Of a stretch of 64,000 nucleotides of DNA, positions 27,621 through 34,598 are shown in pieces. This DNA is from Parabacteroides sp. TM07-1AC (GTDB lineage: Bacteria > Bacteroidota > Bacteroidia > Bacteroidales > Tannerellaceae): contig NZ_QUKD01000003.1 of NCBI RefSeq assembly GCF_003480915.1, forward strand, positions 248,001 through 312,000. The letters run 5' to 3'. The notes under the pieces were generated by a model that was not told where the DNA came from, ran no database searches, and saw only the letters and a list, made by a program, of their open reading frames with translations. Both the position numbers and the translations under genes were made by a program. Each line of letters starts with the position of its first letter. Position 1 is the first letter of the stretch.

Positions 27621-28538
27621 ATGATGATAATAAGAGGAGAGATAGGTTGCTCGTGCGGAATTGCCGCTTGCATATTAATGATCATTACATGCTTCATTAA
27701 ATGCAGTACGAAGGAAGAGCCGGAACAGTCCTCCTACGGTTTTATCTCCTATTCGCTGAAATGGGAACAGGCCTTGAGTGGTTATGAAAGCCCGAAGAAA
27801 GTACGTTACTGCTTTTATCCCATGGAAAAGGGTGCGATGACCCAGATCGAAGGCGATGCCGACGGTCTGAAGTTCACACTGCCACCGGATAAATACCGCT
27901 TGCTGGTTTTCAATTGCGATGCCGACAATATCGAATTCCGCAACATGAACACCTACGAAACGGCAGAAGCATTCATCCCGGAGACGAAAGCAACGGGAAC
28001 CCGAGCTTCAGTACGCACTCCTTTATATGGAATAGCCATCAATGAACTGGAAGTGGAAGCCAACGAAGGAACAAACAACGAACGTGAGTTCAAGATGGCT
28101 TCATTGATCCGCGAAGTAACGATCGACATCAAAGTCGACGGCATGGAGCACATAAAAGAGTGCAAAGGGGAACTGTCAGGGATACCTGCCGCCTTCAACC
28201 TGAGCAAACAAGAGATCGTACCGGATAAAACAACAACAGTAAACTTTGAAACGACGACTTCAGCGGAAGGAGTCAAAACCAATCTATTGATACTGGGAAC
28301 TGCCCCCAAAACAGGAGAAAAGCCGCCCGTCCTCCCCACCAACGAGGTAAAGCTGGATTTCACCCTCAATGACGGAAGTACCATCTCTTCCTCTCTCGAC
28401 CTGGGAAACTCAATAGGCGAGGCGGAAGGCGACCATGTAAATGTAGACGTGTCGGTAGCTGTAGAAAAGAATGTCACTTTCTCCGTAACAATCAAAAACT
28501 GGGAAGTATCTGCCGGCGACAACATGACCATCGAGTAA
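27621..28538 (+). CDS. DUF5119-family fimbria-associated protein
   Basis: 305 aa from the ATG giving MMIIRGEIGCSCG; a TTG seven codons upstream is also in frame. A hydrophobic signal (about 10-25) ends in a possible lipobox (CFIKC). Then come WEQALSGYESPKKVRYCFYP, PPDKYRLLVFNCDADNIEF and VSLIREVTIDIKVDGMEHIK-like text typical of DUF5119 proteins, which accompany fimbrillin genes. It ends FSVTIKNWEVSAGDNMTIE like a fimbrillin domain. It is likely a structural or anchoring part of a type V-like pilus. Confidence 0.75.
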   Translation: MMIIRGEIGCSCGIAACILMIITCFIKCSTKEEPEQSSYGFISYSLKWEQALSGYESPKKVRYCFYPMEKGAMTQIEGDADGLKFTLPPDKYRLLVFNCDADNIEFRNMNTYETAEAFIPETKATGTRASVRTPLYGIAINELEVEANEGTNNEREFKMASLIREVTIDIKVDGMEHIKECKGELSGIPAAFNLSKQEIVPDKTTTVNFETTTSAEGVKTNLLILGTAPKTGEKPPVLPTNEVKLDFTLNDGSTISSSLDLGNSIGEAEGDHVNVDVSVAVEKNVTFSVTIKNWEVSAGDNMTIE

Positions 28539-28596
28539 ATCGAGTAATTTAAATAATAAGCAATAATAAAGTTCAAACAATTTAATTTTTATAATT

Positions 28597-29559
28597 ATGA
28601 AAGCATTAGTATTTAATATGTTAACCATTGCTGCAACATTTGCAGCAATGACCGCTTGTACAAGCGAGAGTGATCCGGTAGACGAAGTACAGACAAAGGG
28701 TAAAACTCCAATAGAGTTTAGTAGTTCTATATTAGGAGTTCAAACAAAAGCGATTGTTAGTGATGATCAATTTCAAGATGGTCAAAAAATCGGCATCTAT
28801 GGATATAAAACCGCAGAGCCTAGCAGCGATTATTTAACGACTAACTTTATAAACAATAAAGAATTTACATACTCAGGAAGTACCTTTACTGCAACCGATG
28901 CATATTGGGAACGTGATGCTACACATTTTTTTTATGCATACTACCCAGTAGCCTCAACTACTGCAGATCCAACGGGCTATCAACTAACCGAAGCAACAAA
29001 CAGTGTTGCTCCTTCAGTAAAAGTTGTATGTCAAAAAGATAGCGGTATTGACCAAGATTTATTATGGGCACAACCTGCAAGTAACGGTTTTCAATTTTCT
29101 GGTGTTAGTGTTAACAACGTATCATTACCCTTTTCACACAAACTATCTCAAGTTAAATTCTTAATCAAATTGGAAAATACTAACATACCAACATCAGCTC
29201 TAACCAAAATTTCTTTGAATGTTGATAAAAGTGAAGGTTCTCTCAACATAATTACTGGAGAATTAACAGAAACAGGTTCTTCTGTAGCTCTTAGTAAGAC
29301 GATCTCTTCAACGGATATTACAGTCGCAGGAATTAATTGCGATAATTATAATCCATTAGTTTTACCAAGTTCAATAATTTCTGATTTAAAAGTTACTATT
29401 AATAACCAAGAACTACCTGTAACCTTAACTACTGCTCCTGCATTAGTAGCAGGAAAAATCACCACTATAACAATAACAGTTAAGCCAACCAATGTCATAA
29501 TGGAGTCTTCTATTACTCAATGGGGGGATGGAGGTACTCCTGGAGTAGGAGAAGTTTAA
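28597..29559 (+). CDS. Fimbrillin family protein (Mfa/FimA-like)
   Basis: 320 aa. The lipobox is AMTACTSE (Cys 21). QTKAIVSDDQFQDGQKIGIY is the conserved opening of fimbrillins, HFFYAYYP and DLLWAQP are typical inner motifs, and the C-terminus SSITQWGDGG fits the family end. Pilins of this family are exported as lipoproteins, cut by a protease and assembled by strand exchange. Base composition is clearly more AT-rich than in the preceding DUF5119 gene. A strong terminator follows. Confidence 0.86.
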   Translation: MKALVFNMLTIAATFAAMTACTSESDPVDEVQTKGKTPIEFSSSILGVQTKAIVSDDQFQDGQKIGIYGYKTAEPSSDYLTTNFINNKEFTYSGSTFTATDAYWERDATHFFYAYYPVASTTADPTGYQLTEATNSVAPSVKVVCQKDSGIDQDLLWAQPASNGFQFSGVSVNNVSLPFSHKLSQVKFLIKLENTNIPTSALTKISLNVDKSEGSLNIITGELTETGSSVALSKTISSTDITVAGINCDNYNPLVLPSSIISDLKVTINNQELPVTLTTAPALVAGKITTITITVKPTNVIMESSITQWGDGGTPGVGEV

Positions 29560-29579
29560 TCATTTTCCATATTAATAAA

Positions 29580-29614
29580 AAAACTGTTCTCGTATAGAAT
29601 ACGAGAACAGTTTT
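29580..29614 (+). terminator. Terminator between the two fimbrillin genes
   Basis: Arms AACTGTTCTCGTAT and ATACGAGAACAGTT with a 3-base loop, followed by TTTTCTC. It should cut most readthrough into the second fimbrillin, making that gene a minor or tip product or one with its own promoter. Confidence 0.85.
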
Positions 29615-29652
29615 CTCAACTTTATAGATCCATTATAATACTCATCGCCCTT

Positions 29653-30561
29653 ATGACTAGTAAGATCTTATATATATCAATTTTCATAACGTTATGCTTA
29701 AGCTGCAACAACGACAAAGTGGATACAATCCAAATATCAGATACCTCCATCATAATATTCAGCGGAAAAATTAATAACATTATTCAAAGTAAAAGTATAA
29801 TTAATGAAGAATACTTTCCTTCAAACTCATCTGTTGGAATTTTTGCATGGGGGCACAAAGAAAATAACACAGAAGCAATATCTATTCGAAAAGATTTAAA
29901 TAATACACCATATACAAGAGATATTGATAGCAATACTCTTTCTTCATCCAATCATGCTCACTACCCAGTCAACCCCGACACCTTACTCAACATTTACGCC
30001 TACTACCCATATACCGAAGCAGCAACTACCGCTCCTTTGAGTATCCCATTCGACCTAAAAAAACAAGACGACATCATGTGGGCAACCCCCGTACTGAATC
30101 TTAGTAAAACACAAGGAGATACCCCAGTCAATCTATCTTTCAACCATATCCTATCCGCCATCACTCTTAAATTCAAGAAAGCGGATGATATTAAAGAAGA
30201 TATGATTCTGCAAAGTATTTCAATGGAGAATTATCCCTCCACCATACAGTTAAACGTACAAACCGGTAAGCTAAGCGCAGCCACCTCAACAACGCCTTAC
30301 ACGCTTATTGACAATCTGAGCGAAACAATGACACCGAACGAAATAACAATCGTCACAAACTACCTTCTTTACCCGATAGAGAATCCTGTTTTCATCGTTC
30401 GAATGAGTGGCAAGGATTACCGCATCGAATCTAAAAAGGCGTTTGAAGGAGGAAAAAAACAAACCTACTCTTTCACCATACAGGCACAAAATATCAGCAT
30501 TTCAGGTAGTATCACTCCCTGGCAGGATGGCGGCACAAGCAACGAAACGGTTTATTTCTAA
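29653..30561 (+). CDS. Second fimbrillin family protein
   Basis: 302 aa. The lipobox is LCLSCNND (Cys 18). SSVGIFAWGH, LLNIYAYYPY, DDIMWATPV and the end SGSITPWQDGG follow the fimbrillin pattern, parallel to the upstream gene although the two are diverged. The first third (to about 29950) is very AT-rich; the remainder is closer to the genome average. It could be an accessory or tip pilin. Confidence 0.83.
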   Translation: MTSKILYISIFITLCLSCNNDKVDTIQISDTSIIIFSGKINNIIQSKSIINEEYFPSNSSVGIFAWGHKENNTEAISIRKDLNNTPYTRDIDSNTLSSSNHAHYPVNPDTLLNIYAYYPYTEAATTAPLSIPFDLKKQDDIMWATPVLNLSKTQGDTPVNLSFNHILSAITLKFKKADDIKEDMILQSISMENYPSTIQLNVQTGKLSAATSTTPYTLIDNLSETMTPNEITIVTNYLLYPIENPVFIVRMSGKDYRIESKKAFEGGKKQTYSFTIQAQNISISGSITPWQDGGTSNETVYF

Positions 30562-30689
30562 ACGATAATTCTTTTCCATTCAGAAATCACCATCAATAGC
30601 TACACCGTCATATCCGGTTAGGAGATTTTATTATTACACGAAAAATGAGCCAATTAGCGTCGTTGTCTTGAAGGCTGTAAGCCTGACCC

Positions 30690-30857
30690 CAAATTAGCCC
30701 AGAGTTTTAACTCTGGGTATCAACAGGTTATTCTCTCGTTTTTTAAGTCCTGCAAGGACGAAACAAGGAATACGAACTTCTTGTAACGCCCTTACAGGGC
30801 TTAGGAGATAGAACGGGTAAAACATTGATACCCAGAGCTAAAGCACTGGGCTAATTT
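30690..30857. repeat. Intergenic palindromic element, about 168 bp
   Basis: Ends are inverted copies of 33 bp (30690-30723 and 30825-30857) with 4 mismatches, each built from AAATTAGCCCAG and CTCTGGGTATCAA. Between them are smaller palindromes (TCCTGCAAGGAC near 30748, GCCCTTACAGGGC near 30788). A GC-rich hairpin (GCCCCGACGGGGC) follows. No coding frame is present. This looks like a non-autonomous repeat common in Bacteroidales intergenic DNA. Confidence 0.7.
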
Positions 30858-30926
30858 GGCTCGCCCCGACGGGGCTCTTAGTTGCTACAACCATCATACA
30901 CTAGCGAATTTGAGAATATACCTTTC

Positions 30927-31036
30927 AACCATTCACCTTTTACATCCATCCTTTGATTATTACCTTCTCATAGGTGAACAGTTAGGGTGAACGGTTTGAT
31001 AAAAAGGTGAACGGTCACCTCTAAACCGTTCACCTT
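30927..31036. repeat. GGTGAACGGT repeats, first cluster
   Basis: Copies or near-copies of GGTGAACGGTT occur in both orientations: ACCATTCACC (30928), AGGTGAACAGTT, GGGTGAACGGTTT, AGGTGAACGGTCACCT and AAACCGTTCACCTT (to 31036). The last two form a hairpin. Confidence 0.7.
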
Positions 31037-31170
31037 CTTATAAAACAGTTATCCGGCAACTCAAAACTATCTTTACACACGGACAATCCAAAACTATCTT
31101 GGCACACAGTATCTTTTACCATCAAACCTACTACCAACTAACTCAGTAGTCACGACTTACAGTTCCGCAC

Positions 31171-31252
31171 ACCACCATCGTCAAGCTTTGCGACCAAGGC
31201 CGTTAAGGTTTGCGACGTCGCTCATCAAGCTTAACGACGGTGGTCGTTAAGC
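31171..31252. repeat. Imperfect inverted repeat of CGTTAAGCTTTGCGAC units
   Basis: Outer arms ACCACCATCGTCAAGCTT and AAGCTTAACGACGGTGGT pair with two mismatches. Inside are further copies of the same unit (CGTTAAGGTTTGCGAC). No gene is seen here, and 31253-31426 shows nothing else. Confidence 0.65.
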
Positions 31253-31426
31253 AAAAAGATTATGACCTTCGGCTTAGTCAGTCCGGACTTTCCATGTAGT
31301 GATCAATTACATACAGGCTAAACATAAGAAGCCCTAAAAAGACAGAGGTTCGTCTACTTTTTTACATTCATAGACAACCCATAACAGGATTTTTTTAATA
31401 CACAGTCAACCAAAATCAGGACGAGA

Positions 31427-31545
31427 CAAGGTGAATGGTTTATGCCAACCGTTCACCTTTTTACGAAACCGTTCACCCCGACCATTCACCCATCACCGTT
31501 TAATTATCAAAGGATGATTGCGAAAAGGTGAACGATGAACGGTTA
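31427..31545. repeat. GGTGAACGGT repeats, second cluster
   Basis: AAGGTGAATGGTTT, AACCGTTCACCTTT, AAACCGTTCACCCC, ACCATTCACCC and AAAGGTGAACGATGAACGGTT occur within 120 bases. They mirror the cluster at 30927-31036, so the motif brackets about 390 bp lying between the fimbrillin and DUF3868 genes. Confidence 0.7.
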
Positions 31546-31564
31546 AATGCAGTTTTACTATGTA

Positions 31565-32095
31565 TTATTCAGCCATCTGAATATAAAAATGATCGGTCAG
31601 GACATTCGTATACGTCTGAACCGGAATATCATCATAATTATTCAACTCACCGATAAGAATCAGTTCAGCGTCTTCCATCCATGGCTGGAAAGAAATCACT
31701 TTCTTATAGTTGACCTCCTGCAATAAGGACGGATTACTTTTCAGAACCACATAAGCCTCTCCGTCAGCCACCCGTTTTCCCTCAAAAGCGATGGTACGCT
31801 CATACATCTTTTGCTTGTTCGCCCCATTAATACGGACAGGTACAAAACGGAACGAATGATTGCCGTTACGCAATACCGGAGTCAACACCAACGTCTGATA
31901 ACGCCCTACCGACAATCCGCTCAGCAAAAGATCCATATCCAGTTTCAACTGGCCGTTCTCTACTTCAGCCTTGTTCTGCTTGATATTGACGAAACCATTG
32001 TAAACAGTAGCCTGCGCTTGCGTCTGCGACAGCAACCGGACAGGACACAGCTGCATGATCAACAGAAAAAGAAATATATAGACCGGAGTTTTCAT
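31565..32095 (-). CDS. DUF3868-like exported protein (short)
   Basis: 176 aa. A signal peptide (to about 25) precedes YNGFVNIKQNKAEVENGQLK and the motif LVLTPVLRNGNHSFRFVPVR, typical of DUF3868, which accompanies DUF3575 and fimbrial genes in Bacteroides. Family members I know of are usually longer, so this may be a C-terminally shortened version ending soon after the domain (FQPWMEDAELILIGEL). The start lies 7 bases after the DUF3575 stop, so the two form an operon. Confidence 0.7.
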   Translation of the reverse strand: MKTPVYIFLFLLIMQLCPVRLLSQTQAQATVYNGFVNIKQNKAEVENGQLKLDMDLLLSGLSVGRYQTLVLTPVLRNGNHSFRFVPVRINGANKQKMYERTIAFEGKRVADGEAYVVLKSNPSLLQEVNYKKVISFQPWMEDAELILIGELNNYDDIPVQTYTNVLTDHFYIQMAE

Positions 32096-32102
32096 CGTTC
32101 AT

Positions 32103-32663
32103 TTATTTAATTATATATACAATACTAACACCGAGTTTGGTCGGTCCGAAGTAGTCATTACGGTATTTATAGGCAGTCTCGCCATTGGAAGGATACGCCG
32201 ATTTGTCGTATTCGAAATGTACAAAACCGACTCCCGCAGAAAATTCAATGTTCCAATGCGGAGAAAGGTACAACTGATACCCATAAGAAATACCACCGCC
32301 ATAGCCGTTGCCGTCGTAGGCAAATTTCTTTTTCATCACCGACATGAAGTTTGAATTTGAAATATCGTAATCGATATAAATACCATGAACACCGAAGTAA
32401 TGCCCGTTAAACTTTTCGTGTAACCAATAACGGGCCTCGGGCTGCACCATCCAATGTTGCCATGACTTGTCACTCGCGATATCCCACCCGTTATAATTTC
32501 CGGAGATATCCAATGACCAATGTCGGCTGAAAGCCACTTCGGCACCCAGATTCACTGTTGCAGTTGCATCATACAGGATATTAGACTTGACAGCCACGGT
32601 CTGAGCCTTCATTCCCCCACCGAAACAACACAAAAGCAATGCGATGAACAGTATCTTTTTCAT
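32103..32663 (-). CDS. DUF3575-family outer-membrane beta-barrel protein
   Basis: 186 aa from the ATG giving MKKILFIALLLCCFGGGMKA; an upstream ATG would extend into the promoter (TATCTTTG on this strand at 32707-32714). The mature part AVKSNILYDATATVNLGAEV and HWSLDISGNYNGWD is the DUF3575 pattern, with alternating beta strands to the end (KLGVSIVYIIK). It is expected to be a small barrel in the outer membrane connected with the fimbrial genes, and is the first gene of the pair with DUF3868. Confidence 0.82.
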   Translation of the reverse strand: MKKILFIALLLCCFGGGMKAQTVAVKSNILYDATATVNLGAEVAFSRHWSLDISGNYNGWDIASDKSWQHWMVQPEARYWLHEKFNGHYFGVHGIYIDYDISNSNFMSVMKKKFAYDGNGYGGGISYGYQLYLSPHWNIEFSAGVGFVHFEYDKSAYPSNGETAYKYRNDYFGPTKLGVSIVYIIK

Positions 32664-32706
32664 ATTCGTTTCTTTTTCTCTACATGCTTTAAAATCAATT
32701 AGCACA

Positions 32707-32765
32707 CAAAGATAGAAATAAAGAAATATAAATCATTAGATGCAAACAAATTATACGTAACTTTG
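32707..32765. promoter_or_regulatory. Divergent -7 elements for DUF3575 and the C11 peptidase
   Basis: TATCTTTG on the - strand (32707-32714) and TAACTTTG on the + strand (32758-32765) both match TAnnTTTG. The + element lies 18 bases before the peptidase ATG at 32784. The -33 boxes are not clear. Confidence 0.55.
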
Positions 32766-32783
32766 CAATGAAATAAACAAGAC

Positions 32784-33917
32784 ATGAAAATCAAATTTAT
32801 CATTTATAGTATTCTCTGTGCTTTCTTGCTGGCTAGTTGCGAAAAAGAGGAGATCGATCATCCGACAGAAACACCAAAACGTACGGTACTCGCCTATATG
32901 GTTGCCAGTAATCTGGGAGGCTATCTTCGCGCCAATATCACCAAAATGATGACCGTAGCCTCCAACAAAGAACTGAACGGAGGAAATTTGGTTGTCTATT
33001 ATTCGGAAAATAAAAGCAAATCTTACCTGTTCCAGATAAAAGAAGACAAGAACGGAACAATAGTCACGGACACGATTCGTTTTTATGAAAATCAAAGTGC
33101 TATCTCACCGGAGACTATGCATAATGTGATTCAGGAGGTGACCGACTTGTTTCCTGCTGAAAGTTACGGTTTCATTTTATCCAGTCATGGCACATCCTGG
33201 TTACCCGGCAATTACAGTTCCTTGCGTTCTTTTGGCGAAGAGAACAAGAAATACATGGAAATAACAGAGATAAACGAAGCTCTGGAAGGTTTTCATTTCG
33301 ACTTTATGCTGTTCGATGCCTGTTATATGAGCGGCATTGAATGTGCGTATGAGCTGAAAGACAAAACGGATTATTTTCTCGGATCGCCAACGGAAGTGCT
33401 TGCCCGCGGATTTCCTTATGAGAATTTCCTGCCTGCCTTATTTAAGGAAGAAGCCGACCTGGAGATGGTTGCCAAAAGTTTCTATGACTACTACAACAAT
33501 AACAGCGGCGGACCATATGGTACGGTTTCTCTGATCAAATCCAGCGAACTGGACGAGCTGGCTTCGGTTGTCAACGAGATATTGAAAGACAAAACAGAAG
33601 AGGATATTTATGCATTACCTTTGTCGGAAATGCAGATCCTGGAATATCTGACGGCAAGCAAGCCGCATATGCTTTATGATTTCGATGATTTTATCCGACA
33701 TCTGGCTAGTAACGAACAGTACGAGCGTTTCAATGCCTGCATGGAGAAAGCTGTTGTCAGTAAATATACCACTCCTTATTCCTATTATGCTGCATTGTAT
33801 GGAGCGAAGAAAATCGAGCATTATTCCGGCCTGTCTGTCTTCGTTCCCCAACCGTCTCTGACAAAGTTAGCCGATTGGTATAAACAGCTGGCGTGGTATA
33901 AAGCCGTTTATGAATAA
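32784..33917 (+). CDS. Clostripain-family (C11) cysteine peptidase lipoprotein
   Basis: 377 aa. The lipobox is LLASCEKE (Cys 19), so the enzyme is probably tethered to a membrane. The fold begins RTVLAYMVASNLGGYL. The catalytic pair is His135 (ILSSHGTSW) and Cys180 (MLFDACYM), the family C11 / clan CD arrangement. Their spacing is close to that of the Parabacteroides merdae PmC11 peptidase as I recall it. Enzymes of this family cut after Lys or Arg and are often activated by self-cleavage. It neighbours the fimbrial genes; a role in pilin maturation is possible but unproved. Confidence 0.88.
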   Translation: MKIKFIIYSILCAFLLASCEKEEIDHPTETPKRTVLAYMVASNLGGYLRANITKMMTVASNKELNGGNLVVYYSENKSKSYLFQIKEDKNGTIVTDTIRFYENQSAISPETMHNVIQEVTDLFPAESYGFILSSHGTSWLPGNYSSLRSFGEENKKYMEITEINEALEGFHFDFMLFDACYMSGIECAYELKDKTDYFLGSPTEVLARGFPYENFLPALFKEEADLEMVAKSFYDYYNNNSGGPYGTVSLIKSSELDELASVVNEILKDKTEEDIYALPLSEMQILEYLTASKPHMLYDFDDFIRHLASNEQYERFNACMEKAVVSKYTTPYSYYAALYGAKKIEHYSGLSVFVPQPSLTKLADWYKQLAWYKAVYE

Positions 33918-33921
33918 AAAA

Positions 33922-33956
33922 TTAACCAGTTCTCGTGGCAGTACGGGAACTGGTTA
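33922..33956. terminator. Terminator between the C11 peptidase and the small-protein operon
   Basis: Arms TTAACCAGTTC and GAACTGGTTAA with the loop near 33935-33945. A AAAAAATT flank becomes a T run on the - strand, and TTTC follows on the + side. The genes converge on it. Confidence 0.75.
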
Positions 33957-33967
33957 ATTTCATCTTA

Positions 33968-34306
33968 TTATAGGCTTGCTATATTATTGAGCTTTTTACG
34001 AATATCCTCCCATGTTACTTTATTTTGCTTCTTGGAAGCTTCCAACATCTTCTTTTCATAAGCTAACCGAGGTATTTCTTCTTTCGCAAATTCGATCAGT
34101 AACTCAGTGCCTTTAACTAAATTATCCCAATCTTGCTTACGTTCTTCCGGTGACATTGTGTCTAATTTAGCCTTATGCTCTTCAAAATAAATACGTCGTC
34201 CGTCTTCATCAAGATCCATAAAACGTACGAAATCCTCATACATTTCCTGTGTTGGAAACAAACTTCTATATTCCGGATGCGATTCTAAATATTCTTTATT
34301 ATCCAT
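33968..34306 (-). CDS. Small acidic helical protein of unknown function
   Basis: 112 aa, no signal peptide. It is rich in Glu and Lys, probably all helix (TQEMYEDFVRFMDLDEDGRR, EERKQDWDNLVKGTELLIEF). I do not recognise the family. A GGAGGAG ribosome site overlaps the upstream gene's stop and lies about 6 bases before the ATG, so the pair is translationally linked. Confidence 0.7.
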   Translation of the reverse strand: MDNKEYLESHPEYRSLFPTQEMYEDFVRFMDLDEDGRRIYFEEHKAKLDTMSPEERKQDWDNLVKGTELLIEFAKEEIPRLAYEKKMLEASKKQNKVTWEDIRKKLNNIASL

Positions 34307-34309
34307 AAA

Positions 34310-34483
34310 TTACTCCTCCATCTCTTTAACTAAAGCATTATACCAATCAAGAATAACATCTATATTCTTCATTATTAAATCTTTTTCCTGATCAGAATGA
34401 TCATTCATTTGTCCCGAATAGTTCATGAAAAGACTTTCCAGGAATCCTTTTCTACGTTTAAAATCTTCTTCTTTCATAGGCAT
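34310..34483 (-). CDS. Very small cytoplasmic protein, operon leader
   Basis: 57 aa from the ATG giving MPMKEEDFKRRKGFLESLFM; Met3 is equally possible. A longer in-frame start exists, but it overlaps a very good promoter (34527-34558), which excludes it. The protein is helical and charged (SDQEKDLIMKNIDVILDWYN). Family unknown. It is followed after 3 bases by the 112-aa gene. Two small co-transcribed cytoplasmic proteins could be a toxin/antitoxin or effector/immunity pair, but no motif supports this. Confidence 0.6.
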   Translation of the reverse strand: MPMKEEDFKRRKGFLESLFMNYSGQMNDHSDQEKDLIMKNIDVILDWYNALVKEMEE

Positions 34484-34526
34484 TAAAATAATTTTGATTA
34501 ACGCTCTATGTTTATCGGAGACATTA

Positions 34527-34558
34527 CAAAGATAAAGGTTCCGAACGTCTCCAACAAA
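34527..34558 (-). promoter_or_regulatory. Consensus promoter of the small-protein operon
   Basis: On the - strand, TTTG (34555-34558), a 20-bp spacer and TATCTTTG (34527-34534): a full match to the Bacteroidota vegetative promoter. It decides the start of the 57-aa gene. Confidence 0.8.
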
Positions 34559-34598
34559 CATAAAACTATTTATTAACGAACAACTTATCCACCTCGTT

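Noticed and set aside
30927..31545. GGTGAACGGT copies as a CRISPR or integron array
   Set aside because: Repeat orientation is mixed, spacing irregular and no integrase or cas gene is present.
34310..34561. 83-aa form of the small operon leader protein
   Set aside because: Its N-terminal part overlaps a full consensus promoter, so the shorter start was chosen.
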